64,000 nt of DNA from Mesorhizobium sp. M2A.F.Ca.ET.046.03.2.1 (GCF_003952425.1 NZ_CP034449.1:1-64000), one strand, 5' to 3'. Numbered from the stretch's first letter, positions 34,947 to 44,806 are shown. A program made the numbers and translations. The notes: a model not told the origin generated them from the letters alone.

Positions 34947-35945
34947 ATGGTCAGGTTCCTTGTTGTCGTCTGGGTGGCGCTCTCGCTCGCGTGCGGCGTC
35001 GCGCAGGCAGCGAGGCTGGAGCCCGACGCCGTCAATCAGGCGCAATTCAGCGAAGGCGAGCCCAAAGGCGTCAGCCCCATGATGCTCAAGGCGCAGGTGC
35101 TTCTGGATCGCGCCCGCTTCTCGCCCGGCCTGATCGACGGCCGCGCGTCGCAGAACTTTACCAAGGCAGTCGCGGCCTTCCAGGCAGCGAACGGATTGCC
35201 CTCCGACGGCAAGCTCACGCGGGAGACCTGGGACAGGCTCGCGGCAACCTTCGCCGGTCTCGTGATGACGAGCTATGAGACTACCGCGAAAGATGTGCGC
35301 GGCCCCTTCACCAGGCGTATCCCGGCCCGCATGGAGAGCATGGCGCATCTCAAGCGCCTGGGTTATCGCAACGCGCGGGAGAAGCTGGCGGAACGGTTTC
35401 ATGTCAGCGAAGAATTGCTGAGGATGCTCAATCCCAAAGCCGGGTTCAGCAAGGCCGGCACGGCCCTGGTGGTGCCCGATGTCGGCCGCGGCGATCCGCC
35501 TCCACAGATAGCCAGCGTCGAGGTCGACAAGGCATCGCGCCAGGTGCGCGCGCTCGATGCATCGGGCAAGGCGATTGCCGTCTATCCTGCCTCGATCGGC
35601 AGCGAGGAGAAACCGGCGCCGAGCGGCGCGGCCGAGGTCAAGCGCGTGGTGCACAATCCGACCTATCACTACAATCCGAAATTCGCCTTCAAGGGGGTGA
35701 AGACCAAGCATCCCTTCACGATCGCGAAGGGGCCCAACAATCCCGTGGGATCGGTGTGGATCGACCTCTCGATCGAGAGCTACGGCATCCACGGCACGCC
35801 AGACCCCGGCAAGATCGGCACCACCTTCTCGCATGGCTGCATCCGGATGACCAACTGGGACGCCGAGGACCTCGCCGCCATGGTCAAGCCGGGAACGAAG
35901 GTCGACTTCAAGGACGAGACCGCGCAGGATGGGCAAGCGCAGTGA
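34947..35945 (+). CDS. L,D-transpeptidase with peptidoglycan-binding domain
   Basis: 332 residues. Signal peptide (FLVVVWVALSLACGVAQA), a PG_binding_1 domain (LLDRARFSPGLIDGRASQNF), a LysM-like segment (LAERFHVSEELLRMLNP), and a YkuD catalytic domain with GIHGTPDPGKIG and FSHGCIRMTN, whose Cys is the nucleophile. It should act in the periplasm on peptidoglycan, forming 3-3 cross-links or anchoring proteins. ATG 34947 fits the signal peptide; an upstream frame adds Cys-rich residues without sense. Confidence 0.93.
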   Translation: MVRFLVVVWVALSLACGVAQAARLEPDAVNQAQFSEGEPKGVSPMMLKAQVLLDRARFSPGLIDGRASQNFTKAVAAFQAANGLPSDGKLTRETWDRLAATFAGLVMTSYETTAKDVRGPFTRRIPARMESMAHLKRLGYRNAREKLAERFHVSEELLRMLNPKAGFSKAGTALVVPDVGRGDPPPQIASVEVDKASRQVRALDASGKAIAVYPASIGSEEKPAPSGAAEVKRVVHNPTYHYNPKFAFKGVKTKHPFTIAKGPNNPVGSVWIDLSIESYGIHGTPDPGKIGTTFSHGCIRMTNWDAEDLAAMVKPGTKVDFKDETAQDGQAQ

Positions 35946-36080
35946 CTGCGGCCAGCCCGCAGGCTGCTGCATAAATCCAGCTTATCATGACCCCTAATTT
36001 TTGAAGACGTTACAGCGCCAATCACCGCCTGTAGCTTCGACCGCGGTTGTTCTCGGCTCGGTAGAAAAACTGGTGATTAG

Positions 36081-38519
36081 ATGCAGACACATGCGCGAGT
36101 GGTGATTGTCGGCGGGGGCTGCGTCGGCGCGGGAATCCTCTATGGGCTCGCCAAGCGCGGCTGGACCGACGTGGCGCTGCTGGAGCGCACGCAACTGACC
36201 GCCGGCTCGACCTGGCACGCGGCGGGGCTGATCCCGTCCTATGCCCGCAACATCAATGTCGGGCGTATGATCAACAAGACGATTGAGATCTATGAGGGGC
36301 TGGAGGCCGAGACCGGGCAGCCGGTTGGCTGGCACAAATGCGGGCAGCTGCGCATCGCCAATTCGCGCGACCGGCTCGACGAATATAAGAGCTATATGAG
36401 CGTCGCCGAGGTGCAAGGCATGCGGGCGCAATTGCTCACGCCCGACGAGGCGCGAAAGCTCTGGCCGCTGCTCGACAACAAGGAGATGCTGGGCGCGCTC
36501 TACCATCCTGACGACGGCCATATCGCGCCGGCCGACGTGACGCACGCCATGGCCAAGGGCGCGCGCGATCTTGGGGCAAAAGTCTATCTCAACACCGAGG
36601 TCACCGGTTTCAAGCGGACCGCCGGCGGCGAGTGGCTCGTCCAGACGAACAAGGGCGACATCACCTGCGAGCATGTGATTTGCGCCACCGGCAACTACGC
36701 GCGCCAGACCGGCGCGTTGCTCGGCCTCGACATCCCGGCGATCCCGATCCTGCACCAGTACTGGATCACCGAAGCGGTGCCGGAAGTGGTGGAGCGCAAG
36801 CGCGCCGGGCGGCCCGAAATGCCGATCCTGCGCGACGAGGGTTTCGAAGGCTATCTGCGCGAGGAAGGCGACGGGCTGATGTTCGGGCCCTATGAGCGCA
36901 CCGAGCACCTCAAGCTGTTCGCCGAGGACGGCGTTCCCGCCTGGTTCGGCGCCGACCTGCTGGAAGAGGATTTCGAGGCGGTGTCGTGGAACTGGGAGCA
37001 GGCCTTGCGGCTGGTCCCGGCGCTCGGGCGCGTCGGCATCAAGGCCAATGTGCGCGGGCCCTTCCAGATGACGGCCGACGAGCTGCCCTTGATGGGACCG
37101 GCCTGGGGCCTGCCCAATGTCTGGCTCGCCGAAGGCGTGCCGGGCGGAATCCTGTGGGGCGGGACAATAGGCTATTATCTGTCGGAGCGGATCGTCGAAG
37201 GCGGCAACAGCCTCGACACGTCCGATCTCGATCCGCGCCGCTTCGGCGACTACGCCAACAAGGAATGGACGCGCCAGAAGGTGCGAGAGGCCTGGGGCAC
37301 CCATGCCGAGCAGAAATATCCGGGGCAGGACATGCCAGCAGCACGGCCGCAGAAGACGGCACCTTCCTACGACCGGCTGACGGAGCTCGGCGCGGTCTGG
37401 GGCGTGCTCAACGGCTGGGAGATGCCCAACTGGTTCGCGCGCGACGGGGTCGAGGCCAAGGACCAGTATAGCTGGCGCTGGACGCCCAAGGGCAACCTCG
37501 TCGGCGAGGAGGTGCTGGCGGTGCGCAACGCCGTCGGCCTGGTCGAGATGACGCCGATGACCAAGTTCGAGGTGTCGGGGCCGAATGCCGTCCGATGGCT
37601 GGACCGGATCATCGCCAACCGTCTGCCCGCGGTCGGCAAGGTGACGCTGGCGCACCATCTGACGGCCAATGGCGGCGTGCAGGCGGAGTACATGGTGGCG
37701 CGTCTCGGCGAGGATCTGTTCTACCTGATCTCGACGCCGCGCGCCGAGCGCTGGAATTTCGACGATCTGTCGAGGCTGCTGCCCGCCGACGGCAGCGTAA
37801 GCCTGAAGAACGTGACGAACGACCGCGGCTGTTTCACGGTCGTTGGCCCCAAGGCTCGCGAGGTGCTGCAGCGGCTGACGGAGATCGATCTTTCGAACGA
37901 AAGCTTTCCGTGGTTCGGCGTCAAGACCGGCAGCGTGGCTCTTGCCAGCGACGTACGGCTGCTGCGCGTCAACTATGAAGGCGAGCTTGGCTGGGAGCTG
38001 TATCACCCCCTGCCCTACCAGCGGCAATTGCTCGACGCGATCCTGAGAGAGGGCGAAAAGCACGGCATGCGACTGGTCGGGCTGCATGCGCTGGAGTCGC
38101 TCAGGCTCGAGAAATCCTATCGCGCCATGTACCGCGACATGAACCCGGAGCTCAACGCGCTGGAGAGCGGGCTGGAGCGCTTCATCCGTCTCGACAAGGG
38201 CGACTTCGTCGGGCGCGACGCGGTGCTGAAATACAAGGAGCGCAACGACCAGCGCCGCTCGGTAACGCTCAGGATCGACACCGACGGCGCCAGCACCTTT
38301 GCCAATGAAGGGCTCTACAGCGACGGTAAGCTGGTCGGGCGCATCACCTCGGGCGGCTATGGCTACGCGGTCGGACATGACGTGGCGCTGGCGCTGCTGC
38401 CCGAGCGTTTTGCCAGGCCCGGCACCAAGCTCGACGTCGCGATCCTGGGCGACTGGAAGGTCGCCGAGGTCATCGCGGATTCGCCTTACGACCCCACCTC
38501 GGCCAGAGCGCGGATGTAA
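36081..38519 (+). CDS. Dimethylglycine dehydrogenase-like flavoprotein (DAO-GcvT fusion)
   Basis: 812 residues. The N-terminal FAD domain starts VVIVGGGCVGAGILYGLAKR, with STWHAAGLIPSYARN, where a covalent-flavin-type His would lie. The C-terminal half is an aminomethyltransferase (GcvT) pair of domains (YSWRWTPKGNLVGEE onwards). This is the build of dimethylglycine and sarcosine dehydrogenases, which oxidise N-methyl groups and pass the one-carbon unit to tetrahydrofolate. The substrate is likely an N-methylated amine; the downstream gene suggests a proline-betaine-type compound. Confidence 0.92.
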   Translation: MQTHARVVIVGGGCVGAGILYGLAKRGWTDVALLERTQLTAGSTWHAAGLIPSYARNINVGRMINKTIEIYEGLEAETGQPVGWHKCGQLRIANSRDRLDEYKSYMSVAEVQGMRAQLLTPDEARKLWPLLDNKEMLGALYHPDDGHIAPADVTHAMAKGARDLGAKVYLNTEVTGFKRTAGGEWLVQTNKGDITCEHVICATGNYARQTGALLGLDIPAIPILHQYWITEAVPEVVERKRAGRPEMPILRDEGFEGYLREEGDGLMFGPYERTEHLKLFAEDGVPAWFGADLLEEDFEAVSWNWEQALRLVPALGRVGIKANVRGPFQMTADELPLMGPAWGLPNVWLAEGVPGGILWGGTIGYYLSERIVEGGNSLDTSDLDPRRFGDYANKEWTRQKVREAWGTHAEQKYPGQDMPAARPQKTAPSYDRLTELGAVWGVLNGWEMPNWFARDGVEAKDQYSWRWTPKGNLVGEEVLAVRNAVGLVEMTPMTKFEVSGPNAVRWLDRIIANRLPAVGKVTLAHHLTANGGVQAEYMVARLGEDLFYLISTPRAERWNFDDLSRLLPADGSVSLKNVTNDRGCFTVVGPKAREVLQRLTEIDLSNESFPWFGVKTGSVALASDVRLLRVNYEGELGWELYHPLPYQRQLLDAILREGEKHGMRLVGLHALESLRLEKSYRAMYRDMNPELNALESGLERFIRLDKGDFVGRDAVLKYKERNDQRRSVTLRIDTDGASTFANEGLYSDGKLVGRITSGGYGYAVGHDVALALLPERFARPGTKLDVAILGDWKVAEVIADSPYDPTSARARM

Positions 38520-38573
38520 CAGGCGGGGCCTGCAACGGCCCGTTGCCGACCTGTCCTTCGGAGTGAAGCCCGT

Positions 38574-39683
38574 ATGCGCATCGAGCGGATCAACGTCTAT
38601 TCGGCCCAATTGCCGGTCAGAGGCGGCGTCTACCGCATGGCCAGCGCCGATGTGGAGGCGCTGGACTCCTCGCTGGTCGAGATCATCACCAATGACGGGC
38701 TCACAGGCTGGGGCGAGACCTGCCCGATCGGCCCGGTCTACCAGCCGCATCACGCGCTGGGCGCGCGCGCCGCGATCGCCGAAATCGCGCCCGGCCTGAT
38801 CGGTGCGGAGGTTGCCTCGATCAGGCTGCTTGCGAAGCGGATGGACGAGCGGCTGAACGGCCACGGCTATGCCAAGGCCGCCTTCGACATGGCCTTCCTC
38901 GATCTGCTCGGGCAGAAGCTCGGCGTGCCGGTCTCGACGCTGTTGGGCGGGGCGCTGACGGATCGCGTGCCGGCCTATTATTCGCTGATCGTCGGGGAGC
39001 CGGAGGAAACGGCAAGGATCGCCGCCGACAAGGTGAAGGCCGGCTATCCGCGCCTGCAGGTGAAGATCGGCGGGCGCAATCTCGAGGAAGACGTCGCCGT
39101 CGTCCACAAGGTCTGGGAAGCGGTCGGCTACAAGGCGCGGCTGGCGGTCGACGGCAACCGTGGCCTGACGGTGGCCGCCGCGCTCCATCTCGACCGGCTC
39201 TGCCAGCAAATCCCCTTCGTTTTCGAGCAGCCTTGCAACACGATGGAGGAGATCGCGACGCTGAGAGGCCGCGTCACGCATCCCGTCTATCTCGACGAGA
39301 GCACCGAGGACCAGAACGCTGTGCTCAGGGCGATCTCGATGGGGATTGCCGACGGCTTCGGCTTCAAGGTCACGCGTCTCGGCGGGCTGACCAGGATGAC
39401 CACCGTGCGCGACCTTTGCGCCATCCGCTCGCTGCCGCATAGCTGCGACGACGCCTGGGGCGGCGACATCATCGCGGCAGCCTGCGTGCACCTAGCCGCC
39501 ACCGTCGAGCCGCGCCGCATGGAAGGCGCCTGGATCGCGCAGGAATACATCAAGGGCCATTTCGACCAGGAGCACCCGGTCGTCATCAAGCAAGGCCATA
39601 TCGCCGTGCCGCAGCGGCCGGGGCTGGGCGTGAAACCCGAGCCCGGCATGTTCGGCAAGCCGGTGGCGATATACGGGCCGTAA
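38574..39683 (+). CDS. Mandelate racemase/muconate lactonising enzyme family protein
   Basis: 369 residues of the enolase superfamily. Metal-ligand regions RLAVDGNRGLTV (Asp), FVFEQPCNTMEE (Glu) and VYLDESTED (Glu/Asp), and the catalytic Lys region GFKVTRLGGLT are present. The ending CDDAWGGDIIAAA resembles the hydroxyproline-type branch (cis-3-hydroxyproline dehydratase and hydroxyproline-betaine epimerase). The first catalytic segment reads LQVKIGG, with one Lys rather than KxK. It follows the flavoprotein by 54 bases in one operon. Epimerase or dehydratase on a proline derivative is the best guess. Confidence 0.88.
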   Translation: MRIERINVYSAQLPVRGGVYRMASADVEALDSSLVEIITNDGLTGWGETCPIGPVYQPHHALGARAAIAEIAPGLIGAEVASIRLLAKRMDERLNGHGYAKAAFDMAFLDLLGQKLGVPVSTLLGGALTDRVPAYYSLIVGEPEETARIAADKVKAGYPRLQVKIGGRNLEEDVAVVHKVWEAVGYKARLAVDGNRGLTVAAALHLDRLCQQIPFVFEQPCNTMEEIATLRGRVTHPVYLDESTEDQNAVLRAISMGIADGFGFKVTRLGGLTRMTTVRDLCAIRSLPHSCDDAWGGDIIAAACVHLAATVEPRRMEGAWIAQEYIKGHFDQEHPVVIKQGHIAVPQRPGLGVKPEPGMFGKPVAIYGP

Positions 39684-39761
39684 GCCGGTCGATCACTTCG
39701 TGAACGGTACGGATCGTTCCGCCCTGTTCCGCGTTCTTGTGACACGCAAGGAGGAACGGCG

Positions 39762-40085
39762 ATGGACGACGATCGGACCGAGAAGATCAGGCAGCGCGCC
39801 TATGAGATCTTTCAACGTGAGGGCGGCATCCTCGGCAATCACGAACGGCACTGGCAACAAGCGGAGATGGAGATCGACCGCGAGGCGGCCCTGCCGCTGA
39901 CCGCGGATGACGCGCTGCCCGAAACGCGCGAGATCGACAGCGCGGATGTGTTGACGGTGGAGGCGCTTGCCATGCGCACAGGCATTTCGGGCGACGAGGC
40001 GCAGGAGCTGCTCGACCGACTGGGCAACGATCGCGCGGCGATCGAGCAAGCGGCGCGAGATCTGAGCGCGAAGCGGCGCAGCTGA
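39762..40085 (+). CDS. Small protein: DUF2934-like N-terminus plus shared helical motif
   Basis: 107 residues. The first half reads TEKIRQRAYEIFQREGGILG followed by NHERHWQQAEMEI, which resembles DUF2934. The second half carries RTGISGDEAQELLDRLGND, the motif shared with the genes at 6930, 30359 and 33223. Ribosome site AAGGAGGAACGGCG. Function unknown; it appears to be a fusion of two small modules. Confidence 0.78.
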   Translation: MDDDRTEKIRQRAYEIFQREGGILGNHERHWQQAEMEIDREAALPLTADDALPETREIDSADVLTVEALAMRTGISGDEAQELLDRLGNDRAAIEQAARDLSAKRRS

Positions 40086-40125
40086 CGAGCCGGCAACCAA
40101 CCTATCCGCGGTGAGAACCACGGGC

Positions 40126-40230
40126 ATGCCCAGGATACGTCCCCCGGCGTCTGCGCCCCGGCGTGCACTAGCAGGTACGCTGGTCGCGCTTATCCTCATC
40201 CTCGTGATGGGATGGGCAGCGCTTCGTTGA
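40126..40230 (+). CDS. Possible 34-aa single-span membrane peptide
   Basis: Reads MPRIRPPASAPRRALAG, then a hydrophobic helix (TLVALILILVMGWAALR). Basic-then-hydrophobic build with the stop right after the helix. The ribosome site is weak. Two other tiny membrane peptides occur at 6416 and 46880. Confidence 0.33.
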   Translation: MPRIRPPASAPRRALAGTLVALILILVMGWAALR

Positions 40231-40311
40231 GCAGCGCTCGCTTTTCGCTCCGTTCCCGGAACCCTCAGCCGCATCAGAGGTTCACCCCTGTACAACCACA
40301 GGAGATGCATC

Positions 40312-40596
40312 ATGGACCACACCAGCCACGTAAGACTGACCAATGCCGAGCTCACGCCCGACATCCTCGAAGGCGCGACCATCTACGGCCCCGATGACGA
40401 GAAGATCGGCTCGGTCGACCACCTGCACGGCAGCCAGGTCGTGATCGATGTCGGCGGCTTTCTCGGCATCGGCGCCAAGCCGGTGGCCGTCACCGCCAGC
40501 CAGCTCGATTTCATGCGCGACGAGGACGGCGACGTCCACGCCGTCACCAGCTGGACGAAGGACCAGTTGAAGGCGATGCCGGAGCATCGCGACTGA
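40312..40596 (+). CDS. PRC-barrel domain protein
   Basis: 94 residues. GATIYGPDDEKIGSVDHLHG and VGGFLGIGAKPVAV are the PRC-barrel core. Single-domain PRC proteins of this kind are common stress-linked small proteins in rhizobia; the role is unknown. CAGGAGATGCATC precedes the ATG. Confidence 0.88.
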   Translation: MDHTSHVRLTNAELTPDILEGATIYGPDDEKIGSVDHLHGSQVVIDVGGFLGIGAKPVAVTASQLDFMRDEDGDVHAVTSWTKDQLKAMPEHRD

Positions 40597-40756
40597 GCGG
40601 CGCGAAGCAGCTGGCGCTCGGGGCTCCACCTGGCGGCCGTGCTCAACGAGACGCTGGCGGTGGAAAAATAGCCGCCGCGCAGAAACCAGGCTGCGGGCAA
40701 ACAAGCCGATGCGCGGCATCGGGTGAAGATGGCAACGAACCCCGGCTCTTCAGCCG

Positions 40757-41714
40757 CTATCGCCCTTCGGTCAAGGCACGAACTTCCGTCGGCGTCATGC
40801 CGTAGCGCAGGCGGAACTGCCGATAGAAGGTGGATGGCTCGTTGAAGCCGACCTCAAAGGCAATGTCGGCGATGCGCCGCAGCAACTGTCGGCGGTCGGT
40901 GAGGCAGCTATGGACATAGGCGAGCCGCTCCCCGTTGACATAGTCGGAAAAGCTTGTGCCCTCCCCGGCAAAGAGCTGGCGGACATAGCGCTCGCTGATA
41001 CCGAACTTGCGCGATATCTGCCCGGCGTTGAGCCCGGGATCGGTCAGATTGCGGGCGATGTGCTGCTTGATGGCCGCAAGTCTTGCGGCGCGGACACCAG
41101 GGGGAATGCGTATGGGCCTCCATCCCACCGAAGGAAACGGCAAGAAGGTCGGTGATATGGCGGGAAGCAAGAGGCGCGAGCGTCTCGGGCTCCTCGATAT
41201 GCAGGAGCGACCAGAGGTAATCGAACAGCAGTCGGTGGGCCGGGAGCGTCCGGCCGAGACTGTCGGGACGCACATCATCGAGGTTCTTCACCAGCGGGAC
41301 CAGCAGCGAGCGCTTGAACTGAAGCGCCATGGTCCATTGCGAATCCTCGCTGGCGACCGAGTAGCGGCGGTCCATCGGCAGGATCGCCGCGGTGCCGGGA
41401 TCGGTGCTGAAATCGCCACGCCCAGGCATGGTGAAGCGGTAGCCGCCCTTGTTCCAGGATAGGATGATATCGTCGTTGCCGTCGGCCATCAGCCCGCTGT
41501 TGCGCTCCCAGACCATGGGAGAGACGTTGCCCTTGGTGAGATTCATCTCGGGCAGGATCAGGGTGCGGGCAGAGAATTTGAGAGGCGTGTCGGCCCGCGG
41601 CGTGATGTCCAACCGCATCTGGATGCGACCGTAGAAATCGCGAATGAACTCGTCCCGTTGATCTTCGGGAATGTCGTCCGCCGAGAACATGGCCACCCGA
41701 TCAGCGCTCGCCAT
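40757..41714 (-). pseudogene. AraC-family regulator, frameshifted
   Basis: The first frame from ATG 41714 gives an AraC_binding_2-type sensor (RFTMPGRGDFSTDPGTAAIL). The family sequence then continues in another frame from GVRAARLAAIKQHIARNLTD through the HTH (ISRKFGISERYVRQLFAGEG) to the stop at 40757. Removing one G from the G5 run at 41100-41104 restores a 318-residue protein. Either an assembly error, a recent null mutation, or slip-strand variation. The divergent beta-barrel gene at 42119 is the nearest possible target. Confidence 0.85.
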
Positions 41715-42118
41715 CGTGCTCCCTGTCGAAGACTGCCTGGGGTTGGACGGCGCCTGCCCGCAATTGGCCTTTGCCTGTCCGTTGGCGCTTGAGAAACACC
41801 ATTTCCGCCCTGGTTTGAGCCCGAATCCAGAATGGCCTCTCAGCTTTCGGAAAGTGAGTTAAGTGTGACAAATTTGCAAGACAGAAATTCCGGAACAACA
41901 ACTGTTCCGTTATTGCAATTTTGACTTCCGTATCCGCCACACGCACCCGGATTTTCTCTGCTAGCGGTGCGTTGAAGGGGTGGTACTCGATTTTCATGTC
42001 CGCAATGCGCGGACATGTCTTCGCAGATTGGCTGACGGCCCCGGAGCCCGCTCATGCATGGGCGGGAAGGAATGTGGACGCAATTTCGAAACTGGCAATT
42101 CAACGAGGAACGTATCCG
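41715..42118. other. Intergenic region between AraC and outer-membrane genes
   Basis: About 400 bases holding divergent promoters. It includes an AT-rich part near 41860-41930 and GCAATGCGCGGACAT around 42001. No supported gene; frames here lack ribosome sites and family features. Confidence 0.5.
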
Positions 42119-42844
42119 ATGAAGATCATACCCACGTCCATGGCCGCCATGGCGATCGTTCTTGCCACCGGCAGCGCTTTCGCGGCCGATGCGCTCGCCC
42201 CGGAAGCGGCCCCGATGCCGCCGACTGAGGAGAGCTTCAGCTGGACGGGGCCCTATCTCGGCGGGTTCGGTTCGTTTGCGGTTGGCGACATGAAGCTCAA
42301 TTCGCGGCAGATCTTTGCCGACGGAAACCCGCCGCCGATCAACGGCGCGTTCGAGATTTCCGCGAGCGGCTTCCTCGGCGGCATCCAGGCAGGCTATGAC
42401 TGGCAGTTCGCCGACCGCTGGGTGATCGGTGCGGTGGCGGATATTGCCGCGTCCAGCTACGGCGCTTCGGTTACGGCCTCGGTGGACGGCACCGAGATCT
42501 TCAATGGCGACGTGGATCTCAAATATCTCGGCACCGTTCGCGCGCGGCTGGGCCACGCTTGGGACCGCACGCTCATCTACGGCCATGGCGGCCTTGCCTT
42601 TGGCAACACCGAGCAGACACTGACGGTCGGCGGGACGACCGTCTTCAACGAGGAGCAGACACGCACCGGCTGGACGATCGGCGCGGGCCTCGAGCACGCC
42701 ATCACCGATCGCATCTCCTTCGGCACGGAGTATGCCTATGTCGACCTTGGCTCGAAGCAGATACTCGACAATGGCGAAGGGTTGACAGTCAAGGACGACG
42801 TGGCTTTCCACACGCTCAAGGCCTTCGTGAATTACCGTTTCTGA
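42119..42844 (+). CDS. Outer-membrane beta-barrel protein (Omp25/RopB-like)
   Basis: 241 residues. Signal peptide (MAAMAIVLATGSAFAADALA), then SFSWTGPYLGGFGSFAVGD, the usual first strand of rhizobial eight-stranded surface proteins, and IQAGYDWQFADRWVIGAVAD. It ends in FVNYRF, the C-terminal Phe needed for insertion. Likely a structural outer-membrane protein. ACGAGGAACGTATCC precedes ATG 42119. Confidence 0.9.
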   Translation: MKIIPTSMAAMAIVLATGSAFAADALAPEAAPMPPTEESFSWTGPYLGGFGSFAVGDMKLNSRQIFADGNPPPINGAFEISASGFLGGIQAGYDWQFADRWVIGAVADIAASSYGASVTASVDGTEIFNGDVDLKYLGTVRARLGHAWDRTLIYGHGGLAFGNTEQTLTVGGTTVFNEEQTRTGWTIGAGLEHAITDRISFGTEYAYVDLGSKQILDNGEGLTVKDDVAFHTLKAFVNYRF

Positions 42845-42892
42845 GCGCCTCGCAATCGTTCAGATTCGTTACCCGCAGTTAAGCCTTGTTTG

Positions 42893-42938
42893 ATGCATGT
42901 CGCTCAGCCGAAACCACGGCGCATTGAGCGACATGCAT
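42893..42938. repeat. 14-bp inverted repeat / hairpin
   Basis: ATGCATGTCGCTCA and TGAGCGACATGCAT pair perfectly around an 18-base loop, about 50 bases after the outer-membrane gene. It may terminate that transcript, or be a dispersed repeat of the GCGACATGCAT type. It is followed by no T-run. Confidence 0.65.
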
Positions 42939-43046
42939 TGGCGTAATTCGCCAAAAGATGTGCGGCGGCGTCCGTCCGGAGCCGCCTGAAAGCGGATATC
43001 CGCGACAGATTCGGCGATTTCGTCGGGCGTCAAACCGATCCGAGGA

Positions 43047-44258
43047 TCAGCGGCCCACGGCCGCAAGCAAGCAGATAGAGAGCCCCACATTCAGCGTCGC
43101 CGCGAGCGCCAGCGTGGTCAGGACGAGATTGCCGCCGCCCGTGCCCAGAAGCAGCGCTCCGATGGAAGGAGCTGCCGCCTGGATGATGAGGCTCGGCGTT
43201 GCGAGCTTGCCCATCAGGACGGCGTATTGCTGCGGATCGAACAGCACCAGCGGCAGCGCGCCGCGTGCGATCGTGTGGATGCCGTTGCCCGCGCCGTAGA
43301 GGATCAGGGCGAGCGCGATGAATGCGTGGCCCACCAGAAGCAGCCAGATCCCGGCCGCGAGCAGCGATACGGACGCCAGCATCGTCCAGATCGGATGATG
43401 CCGGTTGCGGCCGATCAGCAACTCGGCCACGCGCGCGCCGACCTGTGACGGACCGACCAGGGCGCCAAGACCGACTGCCGCCGCCAGGCCGACGCCGCGC
43501 AATTGCAGCAGCGTCAGCAGGTGGACGGAGAGCGTGGATGCGATCATCGCGGCCAATGTCAGGATGGAGGCAAGCAGAATGAAGCGTGCCCGCGTCCTGC
43601 CCGTGGCGGATGCCTCTTTCGACTTGCCTCTCACCGGGGCGGGCGCCGCGGGTGGAGGCGGCGGGATGACCCAAAGGTGGAGCGGCAGGCAGATCGCCAG
43701 ATGGATCGCGGCATAGGAAAGGCAGGCGATGCGCCATCCGCCATGTTCGACCAGGAAGGCGCTGAGCGGCCAGCAGACGGTGCTGGCGAAACCACCGAAG
43801 AGCGTCAGGTTGGTGATGGCGCCGCGCGCGCCTTGGCCGTAGAGCCGGCCCAGCGTGGCGAAGCCGGCGTCGTAGAGACTGCTCGACATGCCGATGCCCA
43901 TCAGCAGCCAGGCAACCTGGTAAAGCGGATAGGCGGTTGCCATCGCCAGCAACGAATGCGCGGCCGCCAGCAGCAGCGAGCCGGCGGCAAGCACCGGACG
44001 GCCGCCATGGCGCTGGATCAGCCGGCCCGTGATGGGGGACACAAGCCCGGCAAGCAGCAGCCCGCAGGATAACCCGGCAACGACCGATGCGAGCGACCAG
44101 CCGGTGTCCTTTGCAATCGGCGCGGCAAGGACCGCGGGCAGATAGTAGGACGATCCCCAGGCGATGATCTGCGTGATTCCGAGGGCCGTGACGAGAACGT
44201 GGCGGTTGCGGGGGACGGGCGCAGGCGCTTCAATCTTCACGGATCGCTCAAAGCCCAC
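43047..44258 (-). CDS. MFS transporter
   Basis: 403 residues with about twelve membrane helices. The opening [20 protein letters not shown] and [15 protein letters not shown] are typical of the oxalate/formate-like or ArsJ-like major-facilitator branch. Start codon is GTG at 44258; a second GTG at 44240 is possible. It diverges from the GNAT gene with only 29 bases between, and the arsenic operon lies next to that, so a link to arsenical export is possible but unproven. Confidence 0.88.
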   Translation of the reverse strand: MGFERSVKIEAPAPVPRNRHVLVTALGITQIIAWGSSYYLPAVLAAPIAKDTGWSLASVVAGLSCGLLLAGLVSPITGRLIQRHGGRPVLAAGSLLLAAAHSLLAMATAYPLYQVAWLLMGIGMSSSLYDAGFATLGRLYGQGARGAITNLTLFGGFASTVCWPLSAFLVEHGGWRIACLSYAAIHLAICLPLHLWVIPPPPPAAPAPVRGKSKEASATGRTRARFILLASILTLAAMIASTLSVHLLTLLQLRGVGLAAAVGLGALVGPSQVGARVAELLIGRNRHHPIWTMLASVSLLAAGIWLLLVGHAFIALALILYGAGNGIHTIARGALPLVLFDPQQYAVLMGKLATPSLIIQAAAPSIGALLLGTGGGNLVLTTLALAATLNVGLSICLLAAVGR

Positions 44259-44287
44259 TATTTATCGAGCCTCGAAGGGGAGCGCAC

Positions 44288-44806
44288 ATGCGTATCGCGG
44301 TAATCGACGAGGCCGGAGCAACGGCGCGACTCGACGCCCTCGCCGGGCTCTTGATGCAGAGCATCGAGGACGGGGCGCTCGTCGGCTTCGTACTGCCGTT
44401 CGACGTCGACCAAGCCCGGTCCTATTGGCAAGGCATCTTCCCCTCGCTGACGAACGGGGAACGTCTCCTCATCTGCGCCTATGTCGAGGACAATCTCGTC
44501 GGCACCGTCCAGCTCTATCTGTCGCCGGAACCGAATGCGCTGCACCGGGCGGAGGTTTACATGCTGCTCGTGCATCGAGATTTCCAGCGACAAGGCATCG
44601 GTTCAGCGCTCATGGCATCGGTGGAAGACGAAGCCAGGTCGAGAAAGCGCACCCTTCTCCTTCTCGACACCGCCGAGGGCGGAGCGAGCGAGCGGCTCTA
44701 TCGGCGCATGAACTGGCGGCAAGTCGGCGTCGTGCCGCATCATTTCGTCGACCCGTTCGGCAAACCAAGGGCGTCCATCTACTTCATGAAGCACCTGACG
44801 CCCTAA
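44288..44806 (+). CDS. GNAT-family N-acetyltransferase
   Basis: 172 residues. The acetyl-CoA loop is RDFQRQGIGSALMASVEDEA, preceded by VGTVQLYLSP and AEVYMLLV (strand 4). Substrate unknown. Its 3' end overlaps the arsC end by 23 bases, tail to tail. A role in arsenical modification like ArsN is conceivable because of location only. GAAGGGGAGCGCAC precedes the ATG. Confidence 0.87.
   Translation: MRIAVIDEAGATARLDALAGLLMQSIEDGALVGFVLPFDVDQARSYWQGIFPSLTNGERLLICAYVEDNLVGTVQLYLSPEPNALHRAEVYMLLVHRDFQRQGIGSALMASVEDEARSRKRTLLLLDTAEGGASERLYRRMNWRQVGVVPHHFVDPFGKPRASIYFMKHLTP

Noticed and set aside
35994-39491. 1165-aa open frame on the minus strand
   Set aside because: It runs antisense through the flavoprotein and enolase-superfamily genes and their intergenic gap. 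Its His/Arg/Gly-rich text shows no domain, and such shadows are common in high-GC DNA.
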